A DNA stretch of 64,000 nucleotides, taken from contig LPNZ01010005.1 of NCBI GenBank assembly GCA_001655205.1, forward strand, positions 1 through 64,000. The letters run 5' to 3'. The translations under genes were made by a program, and so were the position numbers. The notes below the pieces were generated by a model. The model did no database searches and was not told the DNA's origin. It worked only from the letters and a program-made list of their open reading frames with translations. Within the stretch, counting starts at the first letter, position 1. The number at the start of each line of letters is the position of its first letter. The stretch is from Lenisia limosa (Eukaryota > Breviatea). Of this stretch, positions 1 through 9,944 are shown piece after piece.

Positions 1-371
1 ACTACCATAGAACACTTCGCCCTGCTAATTTTGCAAGACTATCTGCTTAATCTTCCTGAAAAGATAAGCCAAACATAAATCATACGTCCTTAATAATTGT
101 ATTGATAAATGTTGATGGCCATATTGAAAGATACTACGGTCATTTGCTTTTTGTTCAAGAAAATACGGAATTGATTGGATTCCAATTGATTAGAATGAAA
201 CAGAGTTTCGCCTCAGTCCAACCTAGAATATATCACACACCCTGATGAGAACTCTAAGGTTGTCAGAAAAATAAGGGGGAGGGGGAGGGGCATGATTATT
301 ATATAATAATACGCTTCAAAACAGAATAATAATAATAAAAAAAAGAAGAGATTATAACGGGGGGTCTCACC
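1..371. other. Intergenic or unresolved edge
   Basis: AT-rich sequence downstream of CHTF8. It holds a purine-rich run near 275-295 and an A/T-rich stretch near 300-350. A possible minus-strand terminal exon near 1-55, preceded by a TTTTCAG acceptor, gives only a few codons and cannot be assigned. I see no supported gene. Confidence 0.4.
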
Positions 372-845
372 TTAATTCTTTCCTTGTGAAGCAAGCGTAT
401 GTGGCCTTGTTTTGAAAAGGTATTTCTCCAAAACCATTGCTTTCGTCTCATAAAAAACTCCACTACTATCTTTCTCTAAAGAATTGAAAAACTTGTTTCA
501 AACAAACCTTTTCTAATTACTGCAAGAGGTTTTCTGAGTTTTACTATTTTCCCATCTGCTTGATGGTTTCCTATTGTGAGCCTGGGGTTGCCCTACGTTC
601 ATAAAATAGAGAACGCAAAGAAGATCTAAATATTTCTTGCAAAAGGTGAAAGAGCGCCAAATCCCACATTCTCCAAAATTTCAAGACTGCCAAGTTCAAG
701 TCCAGAAAATCCGTGTGTACTGGAGCTGAAGCTTTGAAGCTCTCCTTGAAGTTCAAGAATAACCCTTGAAACATTACCACGTCGAGTATCCGACCTACCA
801 TTGTTCAATTCCACTGCCTGATGGACTTTTAATTACAATCTGCAT
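372..845 (-). CDS. CHTF8: CHTF8/Ctf8-like subunit of the alternative clamp loader
   Basis: Ctf8 works with Dcc1 and Ctf18-RFC to load PCNA and support sister-chromatid cohesion in the nucleus. The gene was rebuilt from at least four minus-strand exons. The start MQIVIKSPSG is at 845, followed by EQWVILELQGEL, which matches the family hallmark W-hydrophobic-ELQGE. Next come GLELGSLEILEN, then GNPRLTIGNHQADGKIVKLRKPLAV (residues split across exons) and the C-terminal block YLFKTRP, all in the order known for Ctf8. Splice phases agree at each junction, and the introns are about 30 to 70 nt. The protein is about 110 residues, close to the usual family length. It is divergent from the coiled-coil gene at 1093. 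The exon split explains why no single long frame is visible. Confidence 0.86.
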
Positions 846-1092
846 TTTTCTTGTCAAACATCAAATCCACATACAACGCTATTCGGAATCCGACAAATTC
901 TTCATCAATCACAAACAAGAGGGGGGGGGGGGCAGGGGGGAAGCGGGAAACAGATTGTTGTGCGCGCGCGCCAAAAAGAGGTTTTTTAGTTACTATCCAG
1001 CTAAGCTAACTAAACTAGCGAAGGCTGCGAAGGAAGCTGCACAACCATCTGCTATCAGCATAGACCAAGAGCCCTGATTATTATTAACAAAA
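846..1092. promoter_or_regulatory. Shared upstream region of two divergent genes
   Basis: This 247-base interval separates the CHTF8 start (minus) from the coiled-coil start (plus), so it must hold both promoters if both models are right. It contains a G-run near 921-940 and a CGCGCGCG stretch near 962. I see no recognisable core motif. Promoter assignment is by position only. Confidence 0.35.
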
Positions 1093-2426
1093 ATGACAAG
1101 CCTAGCACTGGATTTAAACGAATTGATTAAAATAAAAGCAAAGTTTGGAATACTGTGTACTTATATTTAACATTGCAGCCGTCAAGAGGACATTAACCGA
1201 ATTGATGAAGGTATTATTCAGCTTAAAAACCAACTTAATGAAGGTTTGGATTTAGTGAAGGGCTTATCCTTTGAAATTCTTGTTTACACTCACTATTACA
1301 ATAATTTTGAAAGAAATAATAACCTTTTGCAATAGGAGAAACAGAAACTATTGCTCTAAAGGGTCGCCACTCTTCCATCATGCGCGAAGCCCTGCAACAG
1401 GAAGTGTTATCAGCTGCTGTACTCATAAAATATGCAAAAATCGAAAAAGGTACGAGGTAGCTCCTTCTCATTTTTTATTTCTATCAGTTTTCATTCCGGA
1501 TTCAAATTCAAATAATGTTGCGTCTGTGTTTTGGGGGTAGTTGCAGGGTTGTTGTTCGATCGGTCGTTCGGTCTTGGTAGTTTCAAGTCACTTTGGTTTG
1601 TGTATCAAAACTGCAACATTGTTTTTTACAACACAAGGTCACAACATATTTTGAAATTGACAGCAATTGACACTCTACAGCAATCAAGGAAACAGCGGAG
1701 CATGTCACAGCTCTACGAGGTGATCTTTTTAGAGAAAAACAAAAGCTTGACAGTAGCAGGTGGGGTAATTTCAAAGAATGACAAATAGAAAAGGTGGCAG
1801 TGAACGACTCAAAAGAGTCAGAAGTAATATGATGACTGCGTGTCAGCTGCTTTCAAATAATCAAGAGGTTATGATGCTATTATCCTAATGCAGATGACAT
1901 ATGACAATCTCATTTCCATCGCATCTGATGACTGTGAAGTTAACATAGATTCTGATTATTTACCTCTTCCCAAACTTCAAAAGAAGCTTGTGCAGGTGAG
2001 AGAGTGGCACATTTTTTTATTATTATTATTTGTTTAGATTGTTACAATTGGTGGCAGTACTAAACAAGCTCTTTCTCAAAAGAAATCCGAGAAAACTGCA
2101 GCAGCGAACCAAGTTGTCCTGTTTTTTATGTAACATATTTAGCTTGACGATAAGAGAAAGGAGTTAGAAATATTGGAAAAAGAAAGGAGTATGGCTTGCA
2201 GAAGAGTTGCACAACAAGTTGGTTGAAGTGTACAAATTTATGACATAGGTACAAGAAGTGAGAAAAGAAACTAGGAGTGTGGAGGATGAGGTTGGTATGT
2301 CTCCAAAGCTGTAATGCAATTTAGGCAAGTCAATTAGTCAAAGATACAGAAGAGGTTGAAAAGCGTCTCATGTTTGTCCAAACAAGGCTCATACAACTTC
2401 AAGGGCAGCTTAATTCAACAAGATAA
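1093..2426 (+). CDS. Small coiled-coil protein, unknown function
   Basis: I do not recognise this gene. Translation of about nine exons joined in consistent phase gives a protein of about 260 residues. It begins MTSLALDLNELIKIK, is rich in Glu, Lys, Gln and Leu, and shows heptad-like stretches such as RQEDINRIDEGIIQLKNQLN and a C-terminal block ending LQGQLNSTR. No membrane segment or signal peptide is seen. Several introns are only about 24 to 36 nt, with GT...TAG or CAG ends, for example one ending at the AG before CTTGACG near 2140. The coiled-coil character suggests a structural role (cytoskeleton, cilium or kinetochore), but nothing discriminates between these. The first exon and its 24-nt intron are the least certain part. 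Confidence 0.62.
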
Positions 2427-2918
2427 CCAAGTTGACAATTGTTGTCCATTTGGATTTCAATTTGAATGTTAGGATTTTTATTTTTATTTTTGTGGCTCGA
2501 TTTTTTTTTATTATTATTATTGTACTGACTTGTTACATGTTTTCTCTGTGTTTTTAGATTTTTGATATTAATTTTTTTCTTAGTTTGAATTGACATGGAG
2601 CTTAGTCTGACATATAATATTCTTTTTCTTCAGTTTCAACATTAGTCTTCAATTCGTCTTCACATTGTTTTCACTTGACGTCGATATTCGCCATTGCCCA
2701 ACAAATATACAAACAAATGGGAGCAACAATGCAACAATCGCCCTCATTACACCATTTTAAAACGGTTGTCTCTCCATTGATCTTTCGATCCGAGGAGGGA
2801 AAAAAAGTTACATTTGAAGCAGTTGACTTCAGACTATTAATATTTAGATAATTGGGCATTAATTAATTAGGTATATCCTGTCAGCTAAACAAGAAGAGTC
2901 AAAATACAGGGATTTACC
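2427..2918. other. AT-rich interval with one possible exon
   Basis: Mostly A/T-rich, with T-runs and TTATTATTATT. A plus-strand frame from about 2717 to 2850 starts MGATMQQSPSLHHF and ends VDFRLLIFR before a stop; it reads somewhat like protein but has no confirmed partner exons. The opposite strand is open over the same stretch. It could be an unassigned small gene or a 5' exon of the next gene. Confidence 0.3.
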
Positions 2919-3607
2919 ATGAACTCCAAACGTGTATACTGTTTTATTGGAGTTGATGATAGTAGTGAAACAAGATGTTTCCCTTTAGTGTTAAAAAACC
3001 AGCATCAAACCGTTTTTGAGGCAGTTCAGGTTTGCTGATTCTTTCCTCTTTTCATATCTTAGGACTCATTAAAAGGACACGCAGAACTTGGTCATTGGGA
3101 AGTCGTGTCACTCTTTTGGCCAGGGTTAGCTGGGGTACTGTTGTTCTGCTACTGATCATATCTTCCGTCCTGTTTTGATTTTTAAGACACTTCCCTCTTT
3201 CCCCTGCAATGAGGGTGATCAACCTTGATGACGGAGCTGATCTCCATGCCAATGTGAAAACGATTATTCCTGAGACTACTGATATTCCTGAGCCTGTTAT
3301 AGTTGGTTGGGGCTTGTGGGGGGGGGGGGATAGAGAATAACTGTCCACAAGCGTTCATAATTCCCGTTATCTTCTGATTTGGTTTATGGGTTGTATCTAG
3401 ACCTTTGGAATAATCTTTTTTTTTTAGGTTGAACAGAAAAAAGAGTCCATTTTAGATAGAATTATTAAGGAAGAAGACCCTTCATTCTTCAAACTGCGTC
3501 CAGTTGCCTCTGACCTGCCCGACCCTGAGCTTCTTATTGACAAATCGCAGTTCCATACTGAGTTTCCCCCAACAAGTATGGGGGCTAGGATAATGCCCTT
3601 GTATTAG
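2919..3607 (+). CDS. Short protein of unknown function, beta-grasp-like N-terminus possible
   Basis: Four exons join in phase to give about 155 residues. The N-terminus MNSKRVYCFIGVDDSSE is followed by FEAVQDSL, then WEVVSLFWPG, AMRVINLDDGADLHANVK and TTDIPEPVI. The last exon starts VEQKKESILDRIIKEEDP and ends ARIMPLY. The order of a short hydrophobic strand, a helix and later strands, ending in PEPVIV, is loosely reminiscent of the ubiquitin-like header domain of Crinkler-type proteins. This is only an impression; no diagnostic motif is present. No signal peptide is seen. The stop lies only 27 bases before the next start codon, showing how compact the region is. Confidence 0.5.
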
Positions 3608-3634
3608 TGAAGCAATAACACTCTAGTGGACAAA

Positions 3635-6600
3635 ATGACCGAAGAAGAACTGCATACTGAGCTTGTCAAGCTTCTCAGAATTGCTGTCAAAGATGACTAT
3701 GTAAGCCATCTGTTTATAAATGCTCTTATTTTCCAGGATGGAAAGAAAAGGAAAGCCCTCTCGCTCTACTCTCATATTCTTGCGGTTAGTTTGTATTCAC
3801 TTTCTATCACAGTGCTGTTTTGACCACCATCTTCTCACCCTACAGTTAGTACCAGATCAGAAACATTGTTTGATCCAAAAAGGTAAGATTGATTCCAAGG
3901 TCATATTATATTTTCAGGAAGTCTGCTCCGTCGCACTAAGAATTACTCCGAATCTGAAGTCATTTTGAAGAAAGCAAAAGCTTCTTTCCCTTCTGTATGT
4001 TAATATAACTTGTTGTGTTTCCTCTTTCGCCTTTTACTGTTTCAGTCATGGGAGCCTCTTTATGAACTCGGTTTGTTGTACCACGAAATGGGCAGAGTAG
4101 AAGACGCTTTTTCCAACTTGATGGAGGCCAAGGATAAAGGTATGTTCTTTTTTAAGAAATATATTGCTTGGACCACTTCCTCGATACTAATAAACTTAGA
4201 TGATATTACGGAGAGCCAGTCCAACGATGTTCTTGCTGCTTGTGCACAGGCTATCTATAATGTTCGCTCTCCCTTTAATGTGGATTTATTCAGCACCCAT
4301 AACCAGGCATCACTTTGATCCACAAAACTATCGAGGATTTTTCGAGAAGTTTATGTTTTTTGGACCAAAGTGACTAGACCTGTCTGTTATAACTAATTGT
4401 GTCTATTTGTTATCAAGCAGGTTAAAACTCAACAAGCTTGGGCCACCTCACAAGACATCATGTACAAAGACGAAAACCATCCTCATGCCTTGATTATCGT
4501 AAGCCCCCTCCCGCCTACCCCATCTAGTACATTTGTAACACTACAGTACTCGTATGCACTTATGGAACACAACCATCCACAAGATGCCGTGAGAGCCACA
4601 ATGAAGGTTAGCTTATCACTTTCGGTTTATTAACTTTAGGCCCTTGCTGTGGACTCAAATTCACAACGTTCACGAGAGCGGTTCACGGAGTTGGTCAAAA
4701 AGCTTGTATGTCTTTATTTTACCGCTTTGAGAAATGATTCAGGGTTAATCTGACCAACAACTATCTCGTTTGAAATGAAACTCAGCTTTTTCCTTAGCTT
4801 TCTGGTGCCTCCCACCCACATATTCTTATACTCCCCCCCCCCCCNNNNNNNNNNNNNNNNNNNNNNNNNNNNNNNNNNNNNNNNNNNNNNNNNNNNNNNN
4901 NNNNNNNNNNNNNNNNNNNNNNNNNNNNNNNNNNNNTTGCTGAGTTCAATGAATCTGAAAAATCGATTGAATCCGCTGCGTATCTTGCCAATCTACTTAA
5001 GGAGAATGGAGGTTTGGGTCTATTATGTGTATTTAAACCAATTTTTGTAGCGGTTGCCTCTGCTGTTGCCCTCTTCAAATACGCCATTTTAAGCACCCCT
5101 ACCCCAAAGTCGGCTCCTGTTTTGTTTTCCTTCTTATTATTATTCCTGTTTTAAATACTAATTGTAAACTGGGACAACTTATCGATATATGATAGTATGT
5201 AGGGATGTGTCGCAACCAATACACATAATGAGCTCCTACTTCTCATATTTTGATACCAAATTTTTTACATTCTTCTGACTACACAGTCTCGTCCTCAATT
5301 TGGTCCACTGTATGGAGGCAAACAACCAGCAAAACCAGGCCGGCAAATCTCTTGTTGTCTATTTCAAGGTACATCTTTGTAACAGCGATCAGTTTTACTG
5401 CTTTTTTATTGTTCTGCCCGCACTGTCTAATTGATTTAGGAGTCAGGTGTGCAAACCCTTTGTGGACTGAGCAATGCCTCCGTCTCCCGGGTGCTGAGCG
5501 CAGGATTGAACAACCTCCCACTTCCTGAGATCAAGGACCAGGTTTGGAATTCCCAGGTAATTCACCATCAGATCGAATACAACCGGGATTCTCTGACGTC
5601 AGACACGTCTCTCGACACCTTGGCTCTGTGGTGCGTTGCTGTCAAGATTCTATGGCTCAAGTCAAAGATCGAGGCAATTCAGCTTCTTGTGAGTTTGATC
5701 AAACAAGTGACAAGTGGTGAAACGAACATTCATCATAGTCATGTCAGGTAAGCTGGGAACTTTGAGATCTAAGGGGATCTAACCATGTAGAAATGAATGG
5801 GCTTATTACCTCTGCATTCAAAAAACCCTTCTGGTCTCAGTGAAGGTTTGTTACTATTGTAATTTGAATAATAATTTACCCCCCAAAGGTACCCAGGTTG
5901 TCAGCTAATCTGAAGCCTGTTTACATGATTGGAGATAGTCACACACTCACTCCCGCTTTCTCCGAAGTGATGTGGAAGGTCGTTTTAATGAATTGTATGT
6001 TGCAGTTCTGACTCTTCAGGGTGAAACTCGCCAACTCCACCCCATGTTGATCACCGGGTTGAAAGTGGGTTTAGATATCGTGATAAACCTCGTATATAGT
6101 ATACTATATATTAGATGTGGTATACTATATGATCATATTCTATATCATATGATATCATATGTAATTTATATCATACTATATATACTAATTATATATAGTA
6201 TATATATACTAATATATGTACAGTACAACAATCCTCTTTTACTCATACACAACTCACCCCAGGCCTATCATCTTCGAGAGGAAAGTACCTTCTACACCAA
6301 GGTCAACTTCCAAAAGAGAATCAAAAAACGTATGGTATCGTGGTTTTGTCATTCTGCGCTTCTATTATACCTGCTTACAGTGTAGTTCCTCCCAAGAGCG
6401 AAGTTCTCCTTTGTTTTGGTGAAATTGACTGCAGAACTGGTATTCTTGACGCTTATAGCAAATGCCATATCAACGTGAGTACTGTATGTTATTGTCTTAT
6501 CTTTCAGTCCATTGCCGAGGGAATTGAGAAGACAACGAGAATCCATCTTACTGTTTGTGAAAAAATCCGGGTACGCTTCCCTAACAACACGGATATTTAC

Positions 6601-7041
6601 ACATATTTCATGACTTTTTGAGTCATTATCTTAGAACCTTGGTCACTCCGTGAGTGTTCTTCCAGTGCCACCTGTTCTTGACCAAACAAGGTAATGCAAG
6701 TTGCCTGCTCTTTCTTGTTATCTGTTTCTCCGCTTTATTTCTCAGGGATATGGTGCGCCTTTACAACCATAGTCTCAGGGGACTTATTGAGGTTTGATGG
6801 TATTTAAATTTCTTTTTTTTTAGAATGAAAACCACCAGGGCTGCAACTTACAATTTTTAGCGTTCTCATGGTATTTGCTGGATTGGAATTGAAGGCGAAT
6901 ACACAGTTGACAACAAACTGAGATCAGGTTTGCAGTGTTCTACTATGACTCTATGTTTTGAATTGCGTTCATTCTTTAGAATATGTACTTGACGGCACCC
7001 ATCTCCATCCCAGCGCTGCCAAATTAATTGAAAGAAATTAG
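3635..7041 (+). CDS. TPR protein with C-terminal SGNH-hydrolase-like domain
   Basis: The N-terminal half is a helical-repeat (TPR-like) region starting MTEEELHTELVKLL, with units such as ALSLYSHILALVPDQ, WEPLYELGLLYHEMGRVEDA and YALMEHNHPQDAVRATMKAL. The C-terminal half carries the SGNH blocks in order: GDSHTLTPAF (block I, nucleophile Ser), then the family-specific RQLHPMLITGLK, then LLCFGEIDCRTGIL (block III-like), PVPPVLDQTR, and finally EYVLDGTHLHPSAAKL with the catalytic Asp-x-x-His pattern (block V). Such domains hydrolyse esters or acyl groups; the substrate is unknown. There is no signal peptide, so it is probably cytosolic. An N gap (4845-4936) lies between TPR exons, and one junction near 4250-4370 does not splice cleanly. 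About fifteen short introns. Product assignment is strong for domain type and weak for reaction. Confidence 0.8.
6090..6225. repeat. AT-rich low-complexity intron tract
   Basis: Dense TATA, ATCATAT and TATATAC repeats fill most of the intron between the LITGLK exon and the AYHLREEST exon of the TPR-SGNH gene. They are simple-sequence DNA capable of cruciform pairing. No gene is seen in it. Confidence 0.7.
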
Positions 7042-7450
7042 GGTGTAAAACATGTTTGTTTGATATCTAGCATAATGTTTGTATGGACGTCAATCTAAAT
7101 GCCTAAATGCTAGAACAGAGAGTCGAAAAGTAAGAATCAATTCAGATCAACTTCAATTTCATAACCATTTCCTTTGATTACTTTCTTTCACAGGAAATTG
7201 GTGGAAAAATTGGAAGGGAAGCAGGAAACATTTGGGCTGAGGGGTGGCGGTGAATCTGTGGGGACGGGAAAAAAAAAATCAAACAATTTGTTTTGTCTCC
7301 TCAGCAAATATAAGTCGTGCATAAAGGCATAAGGTGAAGAGAAGACCGGAGAAGACTATTCAGCCTGCCAAATACCTTGTTTATTTTCTTCCTTCCTGCC
7401 TTCAAGCTTTCTACTGCTCATTTGCCTTTGGTTGCAACTAAAGATTAAAA
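7042..7450. other. Intergenic interval
   Basis: The region between two same-strand genes holds the likely 3' end of the TPR-SGNH transcript and the 5' region of the UPF0132 gene. It contains an A-run at about 7269 and a pyrimidine-rich stretch near 7380-7420 before the start codon. I see no supported gene. Confidence 0.4.
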
Positions 7451-9613
7451 ATGAATGACCAGAGCCAAGGTGGGAAGATGCTTCTCTGCTCCTCCTCCCT
7501 TTCCAGAATATCTTGCGACCCTCCACAACTCCACTCTTTAATAACTTAGGATACCAAAGTTCAGGAGCACCTGAAATGGAGCCTGCACAAGACGGTATGT
7601 TGCCTAGCAAGCCCTTCTTGTGTAATTTCTAAACATATTGCAGAATACACCATTGCTGCCCCTCCTTCAGAAGAAGTTTTCAAGGTAGTTTGGCTCTGCA
7701 TTTTTGGTGGCATGACTAAAAAACACACACATGACACCTCTAGCAACAAAGCTACCAAGGCTCAGCACCAGGACCGTCAGACCCGAACGCAGCTACTGGC
7801 TTTGGAAACACAGTATGAGTCCAGAGTTTACTTGACTCTGTAGCCTGAAGAGGAAATGGCACCAACCTTCGAGGAAGTATCCACTCTCGGTTTCGACCCC
7901 GAACTGATGGGTATCCTTGTTTATCTTTTCGGCTTCATCTCAGCTATCTTCTTTTTGGTTGCTGAAAAGAAAAATTCGTATATCCGCTTCCATGCCTGGC
8001 AGGTTTGTTGCTCACATAACGACTCACAATTAGTCATTGGCAATGTTCCTTCCTTTAACTGTCCTGACGCTGATTCTTTTTGCCATCTTCAGCCCGCTGG
8101 GTATGTTGATGTGGTTCCTCAGTGCGGTTCTTTGGGTGTTCGCTATGTACCAGGTTGGCTGGGTGTTGCGATCCTTGATGAGTGTCATCATGGTCTAATA
8201 CATCTATGTATTACATGTGATATATATATTCTCATAATTATATCATATCTACTCAACCAAATAAAGATTATAGATAGGCACAGATGATACAATATGTCTG
8301 ATATTATTATGTTGTGTAAATACCGTCGAAATACCCCCCCCCCTCCTCTCCTCCTATAGGGGGAGAGGAGGGGGGGTAATTGTTTCTATTAACAAAATAA
8401 TAGCTATTGATACTGTAATATAATTCAATATTAATAGCACTATTCATAGCTATTGGACGGGATAGGTTTAATATGTATGCATAAACAGATATCATATATA
8501 TATACTATGTATATTGTGCGCAGCAAAATTTTTGCGCCGTTTTTTTTTTTTTTTTTTCCACGATTTTGGGGGTTTCTTTGAAAAAAAGGACCAAACAGTA
8601 AGTCCTTTCGGTAGTGACAGAAATTTTTACAGGAAAGTGTTGACTTGTATCTGCAACTGCTTGTTTAGCCTTGGATTCCACTTTTACTTGAGTCATTTAT
8701 AATGGCCACTAACTTTTTTAGTCGACATGTGATTCATCCAAAATGTTGTGCGTGAAATAATAATTTTTTGAAAAACTCAAAATAACCCAGAAATTGAATG
8801 TGGTATGAAAACTGGGCTAAAAATTGGTTTCTGCGGCTTTAAAACTAAAATATCAATCAATGACAAAAAACCAAAATTGTGAGAAATTAAATTGTAATTT
8901 TAAAGATAGTTCCGATTTCCATTAACACATGCGAAGTGGACTTCAGAAGTGTAAAAAGTACTGTTATTCATACAAAATCCCATCTTTTAAGATTACTACC
9001 AAAAGCACACTTCCAAGGTTTGATTTAGACTGAGTAGCCAGATTAGTATGACTTATTTAGAATCCAACTTAAACCTACCCTGGGTGCCCAATCCCTAAAT
9101 TTGTAACAAATTGGATGCAAGCATTAAAAGCCGAATGGAACATCTTTCCAGTGGATGGGCTTGACGCAAAATAATTGAATCGCTGTATATATGCTCGAAG
9201 TGCATCCGTTATTAAAACAGGGAGGACCTGCTAAGTAATAATGTTTTGTATATATCTGGTAAAGACACTGATGGGTAAAAATCTAAAATTATCAAAAAAA
9301 AAAGAGAAAAAAAAGTTGAGTATTATTCTCTGTGTATTTGGAGTTGTTTGGTCCGTTTTTTAGAATAAAACACAAAAATAGTGAAGTGATGGGGGGAAAA
9401 AAAAAACTGCGCAATAATTTTGCTGCACACTATAATTATTCATAATACTTGTTTACATATTATAAATTGTTTTCAACTTATTGGGAGCTCTAACTAATAC
9501 AGGGACACAAAGGTGCTGTTACGGAGGGAGAGAAATTCTATTTCCCCCTTGTGGGACAGTTTGCTGACGAGAGACTGAGACGGGAGTCTTTTTTCCCCCA
9601 CTATGGTTTGTAG
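7451..9613 (+). CDS. UPF0132/DUF4870-like small membrane protein
   Basis: Exons join to give about 190 residues. A disordered Gln/Ser/Pro-rich N-terminus (MNDQSQGYQSSGAPEMEP) is followed by GFDPELMGILVYLFGFISAI, then FFLVAEKKNSYIRFHAWQ, SLAMFLPLTVLTLILFAIF and LGMLMWFLSAVLWVFAMYQ. These are three or four membrane segments with the family pattern G-ILxYLFG...EKxN-xIRFHAxQS. The last exon (about 9503-9613) reads GHKGAVTEGEKFYFPLVGQF and matches the family's C-terminal G-x-x-F-x-x-P-x-x-G-x-x-A block. It is separated from the previous exon by an intron of about 1.35 kb, far longer than its neighbours because a mobile element sits in it. The function of the family is not established. Gene structure is well supported by phase. 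Confidence 0.78.
8332..8378. repeat. GC-homopolymer hairpin
   Basis: A C-run followed by TCCTCTCC, a short loop, then GGAGAGGAGG and a G-run forms a near-perfect inverted repeat with arms of about 17-19 bases. It stands out in an AT-rich intron of the UPF0132 gene. Confidence 0.75.
8512..9434. mobile_element. Non-autonomous Tc1/mariner-like element in an intron
   Basis: The two ends form imperfect terminal inverted repeats. The left end reads TATTGTGCGCAGCAAAATT and the right end, reverse-complemented, reads TATAGTGTGCAGCAAAATT; both then continue into TGCGC-GTT, a T-run and an inner GGACCAAACA block. Flanking TA dinucleotides fit the TA target preference of Tc1/mariner elements, though the flank is itself AT-rich. 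The element is about 0.92 kb and AT-rich. No intact transposase frame is present. A short degenerate stretch near 9110-9165 reads NKLDASIKSRMEHL, which loosely recalls the C-terminal part of pogo-type DDE transposases. I treat that as weak. It explains why this intron is twenty times longer than its neighbours. Confidence 0.72.
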
Positions 9614-9944
9614 GGGTTTATGCCCTTTGAGCTTCGAGGGATATTTGTATTAATGTAATAATTCTATGAATGATTGTATATATACAGTATATCAGAGAAA
9701 AATCATATAGTATAGATACAATTTGTTCATAAATGAGTATGTTGCTCATTTGCTTTCTAATTTATATATTTCTACATTTGAGAGCCATTAATACTCTACA
9801 GGTAACTACTATAACAGAGGTTCACCTAATGAAACACTGTAAGGTTCAATTTTTTTCATACATTTCTGACGCTACTTTGTAAGGAGGATTACTATTGAAA
9901 TAGTTGGTTGAGTAACCTAAAGAGTGAGGAGTGAAGGGTGTGGA
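9614..9944. other. Convergent intergenic interval
   Basis: AT-rich spacer between the 3' ends of the UPF0132 gene (plus) and the lipase gene (minus). It contains TATATATACAGTATAT near 9678 and T-runs. I see no supported gene. Confidence 0.4.

Noticed and set aside
766-1077. Plus-strand 103-codon frame.
   Set aside because: It runs antisense to the start of CHTF8 and contains a long G-run; its residues look random.
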